A stretch of DNA of 64,000 bases from Streptomyces diastatochromogenes. Lineage in GTDB: Bacteria > Actinomycetota > Actinomycetes > Streptomycetales > Streptomycetaceae. The translations under genes and the position numbers were made by a program. Below, in pieces: positions 1 to 9,413 of the stretch. The stretch lies in contig JAPTYK010000001.1 in assembly GCA_026913215.1 (NCBI GenBank), positions 7,626,001 to 7,690,000 on the forward strand, in the 5' to 3' direction. Every line of letters starts with the position of its first letter. Position 1 is the first letter of the stretch. The notes beneath the pieces are model-generated. The model was given only the letters and a program-made list of their open reading frames with translations, did not search any database and had not been told where the DNA came from.

Positions 1-607
1 AACCACCCTGCACGGCGTGCTCGCCGCCGCCCTGGCCTGCGCGGTCGCCCACGACGCCCAGGCCGCGCCCCGGTCCTGGTTCGCGGTCGGCTCCCCGCTG
101 TCCCTGCGCGACGAACTCAGCCGCGAGGTCCATCAGGACGAGGCCGGCTGCTACGTCTCGGCCCTGCACTCACAGGTCCGCTACCAGCCCGACGACGTGT
201 GGGCGATGGCCCGGTCCATCAACGACGACCTCGCCGCCCGCAAGAAGCACGGCGAGCAGTACGAGGTGTTCGACCTGCTCGCCGCCCAGGGACCGGCCGG
301 CACCGCCGACAGCGAGCCCTTCATCCGGCACTTCGAGGAGAACGGCCCCTTCAACTTCTTCGTCTCCAACATCGGCCGCTTCGCCTTCCCCACCGAACTG
401 CCCGCCGCGGCAGGCACCTGGCAGCTGTCCGGCGCCCAGTTCGTCGGCGGGATCTCGGTGGTCGGCTACCTGGGCTCCTCGGTGACCACCAGCCAGGGCC
501 GCCTGTCGTGGAACTTCACCCACATCGAGGGAGCCGTCTCGGCCGGACGCGCCCGGCGCATCGCCGACGACAGCGTCCGCCGGGTCACCGCCGCGGCCGG
601 AAACTGA
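1..607 (+). CDS. PapA/condensation-like acyltransferase, C-terminal part
   Basis: The frame is open to the left edge, so the gene starts outside the window; a GTG at 17 lies inside the coding region and is not a convincing start. The about 200 residues resemble the C-terminal half of condensation-domain-like acyltransferases (PapA5 and NRPS C-domain fold): a helix reading GVLAAALACAVA, then a long segment ending in FNFFVSNIGRFAFP, which corresponds to the conserved V-S-N-x-G stretch near the floor loop. The HHxxxDG catalytic motif would lie upstream of the window and cannot be checked. Proteins of this fold join an acyl thioester to an alcohol or amine, so a role in product release or acyl decoration is possible. 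The family call is by pattern and moderate in confidence. Confidence 0.6.
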   Translation, partial: TTLHGVLAAALACAVAHDAQAAPRSWFAVGSPLSLRDELSREVHQDEAGCYVSALHSQVRYQPDDVWAMARSINDDLAARKKHGEQYEVFDLLAAQGPAGTADSEPFIRHFEENGPFNFFVSNIGRFAFPTELPAAAGTWQLSGAQFVGGISVVGYLGSSVTTSQGRLSWNFTHIEGAVSAGRARRIADDSVRRVTAAAGN

Positions 608-776
608 CCAACCCCCCGCCCCGAAGCAGACACCACCCGCGGCAGGAAACGGTCACCGGAAGGAAAACGCACCGGCCGAAAAAAAGACACCCGGCCGGAA
701 AGCGGCAGCCCGCGGGAAAGAGGCACCGGCCGGAAAGAGCCACCCGGCCGGAAAACATTTGAAGAAACGAAGAAAG

Positions 777-846
777 GAGGGGCCGGCCGCGGTCGCACCG
801 GGACGATCCGCCCGGTGGCCGCGGCCGGCCCCCCTGCTTTTCTTTT
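777..846 (+). terminator. strong rho-independent terminator
   Basis: GGGGCCGGCCGCGG pairs with CCGCGGCCGGCCCC, with an inner CACCGGG/CCCGGTG stem, followed directly by a T-rich run (gcttttcttttt). It ends the rightward acyltransferase transcript and faces the convergent methyltransferase gene. The 170 bases before it hold only short repeats of an AC-rich CCGGCCGGAAA motif. Confidence 0.85.
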
Positions 847-855
847 TCCGCCGGG

Positions 856-1536
856 TCAGCGCAGCTTGAGCGCCAGCTGAACACCCTGGTGCACCGGAAG
901 CGTCACCGACAGATACCCGTTCGCCGGGTCGTCGATGTAGGCGCGGAACTCCTCGTAGACCCCGCGGCCGATGTCCAGGTCGACATCGTCGATCACCACC
1001 AGCGCGCCGGGCCGCAGCCGCGGCTCGACCACCCGGAGGATCGGCAGCCGCAGGTCCAGCCACCCGTCCAGCAGCACCAGGTCCACCGGGCCGGACAGGT
1101 CCTTGAGCGTCTCGCGGGCGTCACCGACCCGCAGGTCGACCAGGTCGTCCAGGCCCGCGGCGGCGAAGTTCTCCTTCGCCTTGCGGGCCTTGTCCTGCTG
1201 CAGCTCGGTGGTGACCACCCGGCCGCCGCCGTTGTCACGCACCGCGGACGCCAGGTACAGCGTCGAGATCCCGAACGACGTGCCGAACTCCACCACCGTG
1301 CGCGCCTGCACCGCCCGGGTCAGCAGATACAGCAGCCGGCCGCCCTCCCGGGACACCGACATGATGATGTCCTTGGTGCGCTCGGCCAGCTCCGCGGCGC
1401 TCATCCCGGCCGGGAACTCACCGCCCAGGTCCACCCCGGCCGCCGCCCACTCGGCCGCCAGATCCTGCTCGTCCTCCGCTGCCAGCAGCCGGTTCAGCGT
1501 CGCGGCGACAACATCCGATTCCAACGTCGAAGACAT
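856..1536 (-). CDS. class I SAM-dependent O-methyltransferase
   Basis: About 226 residues, the usual length of the caffeoyl-CoA / catechol O-methyltransferase group. The SAM site is visible as VVEFGTSFGISTLYLA (residues about 85-100), followed by an acidic TTELQQDK strand and a metal-site-like LVLLDGWLDL and VVIDDVD. I prefer ATG 1536 over the in-frame GTG at 1542 because AGGAGGG sits nine bases from the ATG but only two or three from the GTG. It lies convergent to the acyltransferase and downstream of the MDR gene on the same strand. It probably methylates a hydroxyl of the polyketide or its sugar; the substrate cannot be read from sequence. Confidence 0.8.
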   Translation of the reverse strand: MSSTLESDVVAATLNRLLAAEDEQDLAAEWAAAGVDLGGEFPAGMSAAELAERTKDIIMSVSREGGRLLYLLTRAVQARTVVEFGTSFGISTLYLASAVRDNGGGRVVTTELQQDKARKAKENFAAAGLDDLVDLRVGDARETLKDLSGPVDLVLLDGWLDLRLPILRVVEPRLRPGALVVIDDVDLDIGRGVYEEFRAYIDDPANGYLSVTLPVHQGVQLALKLR

Positions 1537-1590
1537 GGACACAACCCTCCTCGTCTCATACGGCCACGGCCCTGGCCGGGCCCTTCACCT

Positions 1591-2526
1591 TCAGGGAACG
1601 ACAACCGTCTTGCCGGCGAGCTTGAACACGGCGAGGTCCTCATGGACCCCCCGCAGCTCCGCCAGCGGACGGCGCTGCGCCACGTGCACCCGCACCTCGC
1701 TGGCGTCCACCTTCGCCACCAGCTCGGCCAGCCGGGCCGCGTCACTGCGCCCGAACACCTGCGCGTTGCGCACCCCGCGCCCGGTCTGCGCCACACCCGG
1801 CGGCACGGTGTTGGCGAACACGCCGCCGTCCACCACCAGATCCACCAGCTTGTCCAGCTCCTCCTGCTGCGGCAGGAACACCAGGTTCAGCACCACGTCG
1901 AACCGCTCACCGGCCACCGCCTCCACCACCGGGGTGGCGGTGTAGTCGATGACCCGCCCCGCCCCGTAGGACGCGACCCGCTCGGCGCTGCCCGGACCGG
2001 CGGTCGCCGTCACCGACGCCCCGGCCTGCGCCGCGAACTGCACCGCGTACCCGCCCACCGCACCGCCGGCGCCGTTGATCAGGACGCTCTGCCCCGCGCT
2101 CAGCCCGGCGTGCTCGAACAGCGCCTGCCAGGCGGTCAGCGCCACCGACGGCAGCGCCGCCGCATCGGCCAGCTCCACCCGCGCCGGAGCGCCCGCCAGC
2201 ACCTCGGCCGGCGCCACGGCGTACTCCGCGGCCGCGCCGGGACCCGCGATCGGCAGCCACGCCACCACCGCGTCCCCCTCGCTCCAGCCCTCCACGCCCT
2301 CGCCGACCTCGGTGATCACACCGGCGACGTCGTAGCACGGCACGTGCGGCAGCGCCAGGTCGAACACCTCCCTGACATAGCCCGCGCGCAGCGACGCGTC
2401 GACCGGGTTGACCGCCGCGCCCGCCACCCGCAGCACGACCTGGCCCGCACCGGCCCGGGGAACGTCCGCCTCCTCGTGGACCAGGACATCGGCATCACCA
2501 TAGGAATGGAAACGCACTGCCTTCAT
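1591..2526 (-). CDS. zinc-independent MDR oxidoreductase (quinone oxidoreductase-like)
   Basis: 312 residues of the medium-chain dehydrogenase/reductase superfamily. The N-terminal GroES-like half starts MKAVRFHSYGDADVL and contains NPVDASLRAG; the nucleotide-binding half has INGAGGAVGGYAVQFA (about residues 145-160), an AxxGxxG variant typical of NADPH-dependent quinone reductases. No zinc ligands of the alcohol-dehydrogenase type are apparent. AGGAG lies seven bases upstream of ATG 2526. It could act as an enoyl or quinone reductase on the pathway product or serve redox homeostasis. Neighbours are a methyltransferase downstream and, divergently, the large SARP gene. Confidence 0.85.
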   Translation of the reverse strand: MKAVRFHSYGDADVLVHEEADVPRAGAGQVVLRVAGAAVNPVDASLRAGYVREVFDLALPHVPCYDVAGVITEVGEGVEGWSEGDAVVAWLPIAGPGAAAEYAVAPAEVLAGAPARVELADAAALPSVALTAWQALFEHAGLSAGQSVLINGAGGAVGGYAVQFAAQAGASVTATAGPGSAERVASYGAGRVIDYTATPVVEAVAGERFDVVLNLVFLPQQEELDKLVDLVVDGGVFANTVPPGVAQTGRGVRNAQVFGRSDAARLAELVAKVDASEVRVHVAQRRPLAELRGVHEDLAVFKLAGKTVVVP

Positions 2527-2856
2527 GATCAGACTCCTCGTCATTTCTCAGAACTCGGGCGGCTCAATTCCGGCGGCATCACCCATCACGGCCCGGCCGC
2601 ACCGTCTTTCCGTTTCCCCGCGGCATCCGCCGGATCACTGAGCACCCCTCAGTTATTAGCATCAAGACCGCGACGCCGACCAGATGAATCAGCGTCACCC
2701 CAGCACGCTTCTAGGAATACTCAAGCCGCCTTTGAACAGGTGTCCGTAGCGTCGGCCAACGATCCCTGACAACCGGGGTGGAAACCGGCGGCACCCGCCT
2801 TTCGGCCCCGCGCCGCCGCGCACGACCCGGTCCACGGCTATCCGGAAGGGCTCAGC
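2527..2856. promoter_or_regulatory. divergent intergenic region with SARP-type box
   Basis: This 330-base gap holds no convincing gene. Rightward box: heptamer ACTCAAG at 2719-2725, four-base spacer, CTTTGAA at 2730-2736, nine bases, then a -10-like TAGCGT at 2747-2752. Read leftwards the same site also has the 7-4-7 layout (GTTCAAA and GCTTGAG) before TAGAAG, so it could serve both directions. An inverted repeat ACTGAG-CACCC-CTCAGT at 2637-2653 lies before an AT-rich TATTA and could be a separate operator. Confidence 0.5.
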
Positions 2857-5216
2857 ATGACGACCACCACGCTCGTCACCACCGCACCGCGCCCGGACAC
2901 GGCACGATGACCGGCACACCCCCACCCCGGGGCGCGCCGGACGCCCGCCCACCGCACGCTTCCACGCCCTCGGCCCCGTCCAGGCCTCCCTGGCCGGCCG
3001 GCCCGTCGACCTGGGCGCCCCAAACAGCGCACCCTGCTGGCCCTGCTGGTCAGCCAGGCCAGCCGGACGGTCAGCACCGACGTCATCCTCGAAGCCCTGT
3101 GGGAAGGAAACCCGCCGCCCTCGGCGATGACCTCCCTGCAGGCCTACGTGGCCAAACTCCGCAAGGTCCTCGAACCCCACCGCGCGCCGCGCACCCCGCC
3201 ACCGTGCTGCGCACCTGCCCCGGCGGCTACCTGCTGGACGCCCCGCCCGCCGACATCGACGTCCACCGCTTCACCCAGCACGCCGAGACCGGCCGCCGCG
3301 CCCGCGACCGCCGGGACCCGCGCGCCGCGCTGCACGCCTTCGACGCCGCCCTGGCCCTGTGGCGCGGACGGCCCTTCACGGAAGTCAGCGGTGTCTCCTG
3401 CGTCGTGCCGGAGGTGGCACGCCTGGAGGAGACGCGGCTGGCGGTCGTGGAGATGCGCTGCGCGGCCCTGCTGGCCCGGGGAGCCCACGAGGTGGCCGTG
3501 GCCGAACTGCGGGCCTTCGTCCAGGCCAACCCGCTGCGCGAGTACGGCTGCGAACTGCTGAGCCTGGCCCTGTACCGGGCGGGCCGCCAGGCCGACGCAC
3601 TGGAGACCCTCCGGTCCCTGCAGACACGCCTGTCGGAAGAACTGGGCGTCGACCCCACCCTGCGGCTGCAGCACATGCGCCAGCAGATCCTCCACCAGGA
3701 CCCGGACCTGGACTGGCAGCCCGCCCCCACCGTCCCCGCCGCCCTTGCCGTTCCCGCCGCCCTTGCCGTTCCCGCCGTGCCTGCCGTTCCCGCCGCGCGG
3801 CCCGCGCCGTCCGAGGACCGCACCCTCCGCCCGCCCGCCCCAACTGCCCCGGCCGCACCGCCCGTTCCGCCCGCACTGCCCGTTCCGTCCGCCCCGGCCA
3901 CTCCGGCCGCTCCGGCCACTCCAACTGCTCCGGCTGCTCCGGCCGTTCCGGTGGTCCGGGCGGACGGCGAGGACGTGTTCGTCGGCCGGGAGGCGGCCGT
4001 GCGCCGGCTGACCGAGGCCCTGGCCGCGGCGGAGGCCGGCCGCGGGCAGGTGGTGCTGGTGTCGGGGAGCCGGGCGCCGGGAAGACCAGCCTGCTGCGGC
4101 GGTTCGCCGAACGCTCGGGCGTGCCGGTGCTGTGGGGCACCTGCGCCGAGCACATCGCCCCGCCGCCGCTGTCCTTGTGGCAGCAGGTGCTGCGCGCGGC
4201 CGACACCGCCTTCCCGCACCACCCGGCCCCCGGACCCTCACCGGCCCGACGGCCACCGCCCCCACACCGGCCCGCAGGCACCCGCCGCCCCGGCCCACGC
4301 CACACCGGCCCCCGGCACACCGGCCCCGGGCACGCCCGCGGCCACCGCCCCGCAGACACCCGGCACACCGGCCCCCACCGCCCCGGCCCCCGGTACGCCC
4401 GCCGCCCCGCCGGGGACGAGGCGGGCCCGGCCGATGTCCTCGTCCGGCATCTGGGGGCCCTGTCGGCCTCCGGGGCGCTGGTGGTGATGCTCGACCACGT
4501 GCACCGGGCCGACGAGGCCTCTCTGCGGGTGCTGGGCCAGGTGGTCCGGCGGGTGCCCAGGACCCGGCTGCTGCTGGTCGTCTCCTACCGTTCGGGGGAG
4601 GCGATGGGCCTGGGCCGGATGCTGGAGGTGCTGCCGGGGCCGCCGCCGGCCCGTATCGAGTTGCGGGGGCTGGGGCCGCGGGACACCCGGGCCCTGGCCA
4701 GTGCCCTCGTCGGCGGCGAGGTCAGTGCCCGCACGGCCGAAGGGCTGTGTGCCCGTTCGGGGGCAACCCGTTCTTCCTGCGCGAGATGATCCGGCTGCTG
4801 GCCGGGGAGCAGCGCGCCGGGCATCCCCGGTGCCGCCGGTGGCAGCCCCGGTGCGGGAGGTGGTCCTGCAGCGCCTGGCCCGGCTGCCCGAACCCGCGGC
4901 CGAACTCCTGGCCGTGGCCGCCGTCGCCGGCCGGCACTTCGACGTCGAGGTGGTCGCCGAGGTGGCCGCCGTCGAGATCGACACGGCGCTGGCGGTCCTC
5001 GACCACGCCATCGCGGCGGGCCTGGTCGAGGAGGACAGCCGTCGCCTGGGCTGGTTCCGCTTCACCGACGCGGTCGTCGCCGAGGCCCTGTACGCGGCGA
5101 CCGGGCGCATGCGCCGGGGACGGCTGCGGCTGCGGATCGAGGCGGCGGCGGCCGCGCCTGGACGGCCGGACGGCCCGGCGGACACCCGCCCCGCCCCGGC
5201 CGCCCGCAGCACATGA
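2857..5216 (+). CDS. large SARP/AfsR-like regulator (DNA-binding, BTAD, AAA ATPase), frame-disrupted
   Basis: Pieces in three frames assemble to one protein. An OmpR-like winged helix (RFHALGPVQASLAGR ... LLALLVSQASRTVSTDVIL, about 2957-3180) is followed by a BTAD domain (about 3230-3700), an A/P-rich linker (about 3720-3960) and an ATPase with Walker A GEPGAGKTSLLRRF (about 4060), Walker B-like VVMLDHVHRADEA (about 4480) and a GGNPFFLREM motif (about 4755). At least six frame changes occur; several are at C4 runs where one more C repairs the frame (for example about 3025 and 3200). Start is unclear: ATG 2857 has an AAGGGG site but meets a stop at 2908; ATG 2907 comes into frame if one base is missing. 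There is no C-terminal LuxR helix-turn-helix. It is probably a cluster activator, or a pseudogene if the frameshifts are real. Confidence 0.75.
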
Positions 5217-5323
5217 ACCCGCCGCGCCCGCACACCCCGGCACCGGCCGGGCGGGCGACAGCGCACGACGACCCGCACGACCCGTACCGCCGCACGACCG
5301 CACGACCGCACGGAAGCAGGCGT

Positions 5324-5374
5324 CAAGCCGGCGCCAACTGGCCCCAAGCTCCGGTCAAGCCGCATGCCACACGC
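5324..5374 (+). promoter_or_regulatory. SARP-type direct-repeat box upstream of methyltransferase
   Basis: Four CAAG/CAAC cores begin at 5324, 5335, 5345 and 5356, that is at one-helical-turn spacing. The last two form CCCCAAG (5342-5348), CTCC, GGTCAAG (5353-5359), then nine bases and ACACGC. The site lies about 60 bases before the ATG of the methyltransferase at 5433 and matches the layout of the other boxes in this window, though the -10 is poor. Confidence 0.5.
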
Positions 5375-5432
5375 TGAGACAAGGCAGCCGCGACAGGGCA
5401 CCGGCCCCTGCGCGACTCGAAGGGAACGCTCC

Positions 5433-6497
5433 ATGACTGCACACGCCACACTCGCCCGATTCCGCGAGTACATGGTGGGACCCGCACGGTTCATGAACCT
5501 GCTGTCCTGCTTCGAACTCGGCCTCATCGACGCGCTGCGCGAGCGCCCCGGCATGACCGCGGCCGAACTCGGCGCCGCCGCCGGAGCCAAGCCCGACGCG
5601 GTCGCCCAGCTGCTCAACCTGCCCGTCAAGGAAGGCTTCCTCGCCTACGACGAGACGGCCGGCACCTACCGCCTGGACGCGCTCGCCGACGTCGGACAGG
5701 CCGACCTGCAGCGGGTCCTGGACTTCATGGGCAAGATCAAGGCCACCACCCTGCGCCAGCTGTACTACCTCACCGAAAGCGTGCGCACCGGCACCCTGGT
5801 GGGACTGAGGGAACTCTACGGATTCGACGGCGACCTGTACGGGGCGATGGCCGTCCACGCCGACCTGCGCGAGCCGTGGTCGAAGCTGATGGACTCCGTC
5901 ACCGACCGCATCGACCCCTGGTTCTTCGACCACATCGACGTCCCCGCCGGCTCCCGGGTCCTGGACCTGGCCGGACACACCGGCCTGGGCGCCATCCACA
6001 CCCACAAGTTCAAGGGCTCGCCCGGCCTGCACGTGACCACCTTCGACCTGCCGGACAAGCGCGAGGACTGCCTGGCCAACTTCCGCGCCCACGGCCTGGA
6101 GGAGTCCACCGCGTTCATCGGCGGCGACGTCTTCGACGGCGTGCCCGCCGGCTTCGACACCATCCTGGTCAAACACTTCCTGAACATGTTCGACAAGGAC
6201 GACGTGCTGAAGATCCTCCGCAACGTCCACGACTCCCTGGAGCCCGGCGGCCGGCTGCACATCCTGGTCCCGATCTACGCCGAGAACATCAAGGAATCCT
6301 GGAGCGTGGACTACTACCCCTCCTTCTTCCTGGGCTGCGCCACCGGACAGGGCGGCCCCCAGAAGCTGTCGACGTTCGCGAACTGGCTGGAGCAGGCCGG
6401 GTTCACCGTCACCCGGCAGCTGTCGCAGAACCCGGCGGACCTGCCGCCGGACGCCCTGCCGCTGCAGGGCATCTTGAGCGCAACGAAGAACGGCTGA
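5433..6497 (+). CDS. SAM-dependent methyltransferase, O-methyltransferase family 2 (DnrK/RdmB-like fold)
   Basis: 354 residues. An N-terminal dimerisation/winged-helix part (LLSCFELGLIDALRERPG, about 28-45, and LLNLPVKEGFLAYDE, about 65-80) precedes the Rossmann SAM domain with SRVLDLAGHTG (about 175-185), VTTFDLPDK and a late LEPGGRLHILVP. The glycine-rich loop reads DLAGHTG rather than the common DxGGGxG, a mild deviation. ATG 5433 has AAGGGA upstream. It starts a rightward run with metK and a flavin monooxygenase, so methyl donor supply and use are encoded side by side. The acceptor hydroxyl is unknown. Confidence 0.85.
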   Translation: MTAHATLARFREYMVGPARFMNLLSCFELGLIDALRERPGMTAAELGAAAGAKPDAVAQLLNLPVKEGFLAYDETAGTYRLDALADVGQADLQRVLDFMGKIKATTLRQLYYLTESVRTGTLVGLRELYGFDGDLYGAMAVHADLREPWSKLMDSVTDRIDPWFFDHIDVPAGSRVLDLAGHTGLGAIHTHKFKGSPGLHVTTFDLPDKREDCLANFRAHGLEESTAFIGGDVFDGVPAGFDTILVKHFLNMFDKDDVLKILRNVHDSLEPGGRLHILVPIYAENIKESWSVDYYPSFFLGCATGQGGPQKLSTFANWLEQAGFTVTRQLSQNPADLPPDALPLQGILSATKNG

Positions 6498-6590
6498 CCA
6501 CGCACAACGAGCAACGGCCGGCCCCGCACACCGGACAACGGCCGGCCGCGCGCACCGCAGCTTCTCGTGTCCACCTCACCTGGGAGGGTC

Positions 6591-7934
6591 ATGTCCCGCC
6601 GCCTGTTCACCTCGGAGTCCGTCACCGAGGGCCACCCCGACAAGATCGCCGACCAGATCAGCGACACCATCCTCGACGCCCTGCTGCGCGAGGACCCCGC
6701 CTCGCGCGTCGCGGTCGAGACGCTGATCACCACCGGCCAGGTCCACATCGCCGGCGAGGTCGCCACCACCGCCTACGCCGACATCGCCGGCCTGGTCCGC
6801 GACACGATCCTCGCCATCGGCTACGACTCCTCGAAGAAGGGCTTCGACGGCGCCTCCTGCGGCGTGTCGGTGTCCATCGGCGCCCAGTCCCCGGACATCG
6901 CCCAGGGCGTCGACACCGCCTACGAAAAGCGCGTCGAGGGCGCCGGCGACGACGAACTCGCCCACCAGGGCGCCGGCGACCAGGGCCTGATGTTCGGCTA
7001 CGCGACCGACGAGACCCCCAGCCTGATGCCGCTGCCCATCCACCTCGCCCACCAGCTCTCCCGCCGGCTCACCGAGGTCCGCAAGAACGGCACCGTCCCC
7101 TACCTGCGCCCCGACGGCAAGACGCAGGTCACCATCGAGTACGACGGCGACACCCCGGTCCGCCTCGACACCGTCGTCGTCTCCTCCCAGCACGCCGGCG
7201 ACATCGACCTCGACGCGCTGCTCACCCCCGACATCCGCACCCACGTCGTCGAACACGTCCTGGCCCACCTGGCCCAGGACGGCATCAAGCTCGACACCGA
7301 CGGCTACCGCCTGCTGGTCAACCCCACCGGCCGTTTCGAGATCGGCGGCCCGATGGGCGACGCCGGACTCACCGGCCGAAAGATCATCATCGACACCTAC
7401 GGCGGCATGGCCCGCCACGGCGGCGGCGCCTTCTCCGGCAAGGACCCCTCCAAGGTCGACCGCTCGGCCGCCTACGCGATGCGCTGGGTCGCCAAGAACG
7501 TCGTCGCCGCCGGCCTGGCCCGCCGCTGCGAGGTCCAGGTCGCCTACGCCATCGGCAAGGCCGAGCCCGTCGGCCTGTTCGTGGAGACCTTCGGCACCCA
7601 CACGGTGGAGACCGGGAAGATCGAGAACGCCATCGCCGAGGTCTTCGACCTGCGCCCGGCCGCGATCATCCGCGACCTCGACCTCAAGCGCCCCATCTAC
7701 GCGGCCACCGCCGCCTACGGCCACTTCGGCCGCGAACTGCCCGACTTCACCTGGGAGCGCACCGACCGCGCCGACGCCCTGCGCCGCGCCGCCCGCACCC
7801 CTGACCCCCCGCACCACCCCGCACCGCCCCGCCGTCCGCCCGGCGGGGCCCGCGACCGGTGGTGCGCGGTCCCCCCCCCACCGCCGCGCACCACTTCCCC
7901 CCCTGTACGCAGACGACCGGAAGGACCACGATGA
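6591..7934 (+). CDS. metK: S-adenosylmethionine synthetase
   Basis: Makes SAM from methionine and ATP. Signatures of the family are clear: FTSESVTEGHPDKIADQIS at the N-terminus, the loop QSPDIAQGVD, GAGDQGLMFGYA and GGGAFSGKDPSKVDRS. ATG 6591 has GGGAGG at good spacing. A normal MetK ends near FTWERTDRADALRRAA; here the frame continues with a Pro/Arg-rich tail to 7934 and its TGA overlaps the next ATG (ATGA at 7931). One missing base near 7800 would instead give a normal-length protein of about 405 residues, so the tail is probably an artefact. A dedicated MetK in a cluster with two methyltransferases fits raised SAM demand. Confidence 0.95.
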   Translation: MSRRLFTSESVTEGHPDKIADQISDTILDALLREDPASRVAVETLITTGQVHIAGEVATTAYADIAGLVRDTILAIGYDSSKKGFDGASCGVSVSIGAQSPDIAQGVDTAYEKRVEGAGDDELAHQGAGDQGLMFGYATDETPSLMPLPIHLAHQLSRRLTEVRKNGTVPYLRPDGKTQVTIEYDGDTPVRLDTVVVSSQHAGDIDLDALLTPDIRTHVVEHVLAHLAQDGIKLDTDGYRLLVNPTGRFEIGGPMGDAGLTGRKIIIDTYGGMARHGGGAFSGKDPSKVDRSAAYAMRWVAKNVVAAGLARRCEVQVAYAIGKAEPVGLFVETFGTHTVETGKIENAIAEVFDLRPAAIIRDLDLKRPIYAATAAYGHFGRELPDFTWERTDRADALRRAARTPDPPHHPAPPRRPPGGARDRWCAVPPPPPRTTSPPVRRRPEGPR

Positions 7935-9056
7935 CGCCGCAGCAGGCGGGCCACGTGCTGATCGTCGGTGCCGGGATCGCCGGCATGTCGGCGACCCTCA
8001 CCCTGCGAGGCATCGGAGCGCGGGTCGACCTGATCGACATCGCCCCCGACTGGAGCGTGATCGGCGCGGGCCTGACCATCACCGGCCCCACCCTGCGCGC
8101 CCTGAAACAGCTCGGCGTGTACGACGAGGTCGCCGCCCAGGGCTATGTCGGCGAAGGCATCCGGGTGTGCGGCGTCGACGGCACCCACCTGCACGACATC
8201 CCCACCCCGATGCCGCCGCGGGCCGGCGTGCCCGGCTCCGGAGGCATCGGCCGCCCGGTGCTGTACCGGATCCTGTCCTCCCGGGTCCTGGCCCAGGGGG
8301 TCCGCCCCCGGTTCGGGACGTCCCTGGCCGCGATCGCCCAGGACCCGGACGGCGTCGACGTCACCTTCAGCGACGGCACCACCGGCCGCTACGACATGGT
8401 CGTCGCGGCGGACGGCATCTACTCCCGCACCCGCCACCAGGTCTTCCCCAGGCCCCGAACCGCGCTACACGGGCCAGAGCGTGTGGCGCATGTTCGTGCC
8501 CCGCCCGCCGGGGGTCGAGTCCCGGCACTACTTCCTGGGCGGGCCGGTCAAGGTCGGCTGGACCCCGGTCTCGGCGACGCAGATGTACCTGTTCGTCGTC
8601 GAACGCACCGAGCGCAGGGTCCGCCCGCCCGAGGAGCTGCCCGGCGCCCTGGCCGACCTGCTCAAGCCCTACGGCGGGCACGTCGCCGCCTTCCGGGAGT
8701 CGATCGGCCCGGACACCGAGATCGCCTACCGGCCGCTGGAGTCGTTCGACCTGCCCGGCCCCTGGCACCGCGGGCGGGTCATCCTCATCGGTGACGCCGC
8801 CCACCCCACCACGCCGCAGCTGGCCTCGGGCGCCGGCATCGCGGTCGAGGACGCGCTGGTCCTGGCCGAGGAACTCGCCCGCCACCGCACCGTCCGCGAG
8901 ACGTTCGGCGCGTACTCCGCCCGCCACGAGCAGCGCTGCCGGTTCGTGGTGGACAGCTCCATCGAGATCGGCCGCCTCGAACAGCAGCAGGCGCCCCCCG
9001 CCGCGCAGACGGCCGTGGTCGAACGCGCCCTGGCCCGGCTCGTCGAACCGATCTGA
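7931..9056 (+). CDS. FAD-dependent monooxygenase (PHBH/salicylate hydroxylase type)
   Basis: About 375 residues in two frames. The first carries the FAD dinucleotide fold VLIVGAGIAGMSATLTL (residues about 9-25) and runs to about 8445; the second carries VILIGDAAHPTTPQLASGAG, the GD motif that contacts the FAD ribityl and phosphate. The break lies at ttccccaggcc, where a fifth C gives TTC CCC CAG GCC and joins the halves. Group A flavin hydroxylases use NAD(P)H and oxygen to hydroxylate aromatic or activated carbons; here the polyketide or its phenyl ring is the likely target. It follows metK with a possible ATGA overlap. Confidence 0.85.
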
Positions 9057-9172
9057 CACCACGACACCACGAACACCACAGCGCCACGAACACCACAGCG
9101 CCACGAGCACCAGAACACCACGGCGCCACGAACACCACGGCGCCACGAACACCACGAACAGCACGGCGCCCC
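9057..9172. repeat. 17-bp tandem repeat array
   Basis: A unit of the form CACCACRGCGCCACGAA occurs four times, with truncated copies between, directly after the monooxygenase stop. There is no coding logic in either strand. It may be a transcription end or a slippage-prone spacer. Confidence 0.75.
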
Positions 9173-9220
9173 GCCGCCCCGGACGGGCCCGGGGCGGCAG
9201 GGCGGACAGGGCAGGGCGCA

Positions 9221-9413
9221 CCCCGGCAGGAGGACCGGGTCGCATGCACCCCGGCAGGAGGACCGGGTCGTACGTGCCCCGGCAGGAGGGCCGGGCGTAC
9301 GCGCCCCGGCAGGAGGACCGGGCGTACGCGCCCCGCAAAGGGCCGTGCGGGGTTCAGCCCGGCAGGAGGGCCGTGCGGGTTCCTTCCGGCAGGACCGGGC
9401 GGGTTCAGCCCGG
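9221..9413. repeat. 28-bp tandem repeat array
   Basis: About six decaying copies of a 28-base unit beginning CCCCGGCAGGAGGACCGGG (starts at 9221 and 9249 are exact; later copies vary). It occupies the gap between convergent genes and runs into the 3-prime end of the prephenate dehydratase gene. No gene is visible between 9057 and 9404. Confidence 0.75.

Noticed and set aside
889..2769. Long + strand ORF of 626 codons
   Set aside because: It is antisense to the methyltransferase and MDR genes and is His/Arg/Gln-rich low-complexity, the usual shadow of high-GC genes.
9057..9413. CRISPR array
   Set aside because: Units are directly adjacent tandem repeats without unique spacers, and no cas genes are present.
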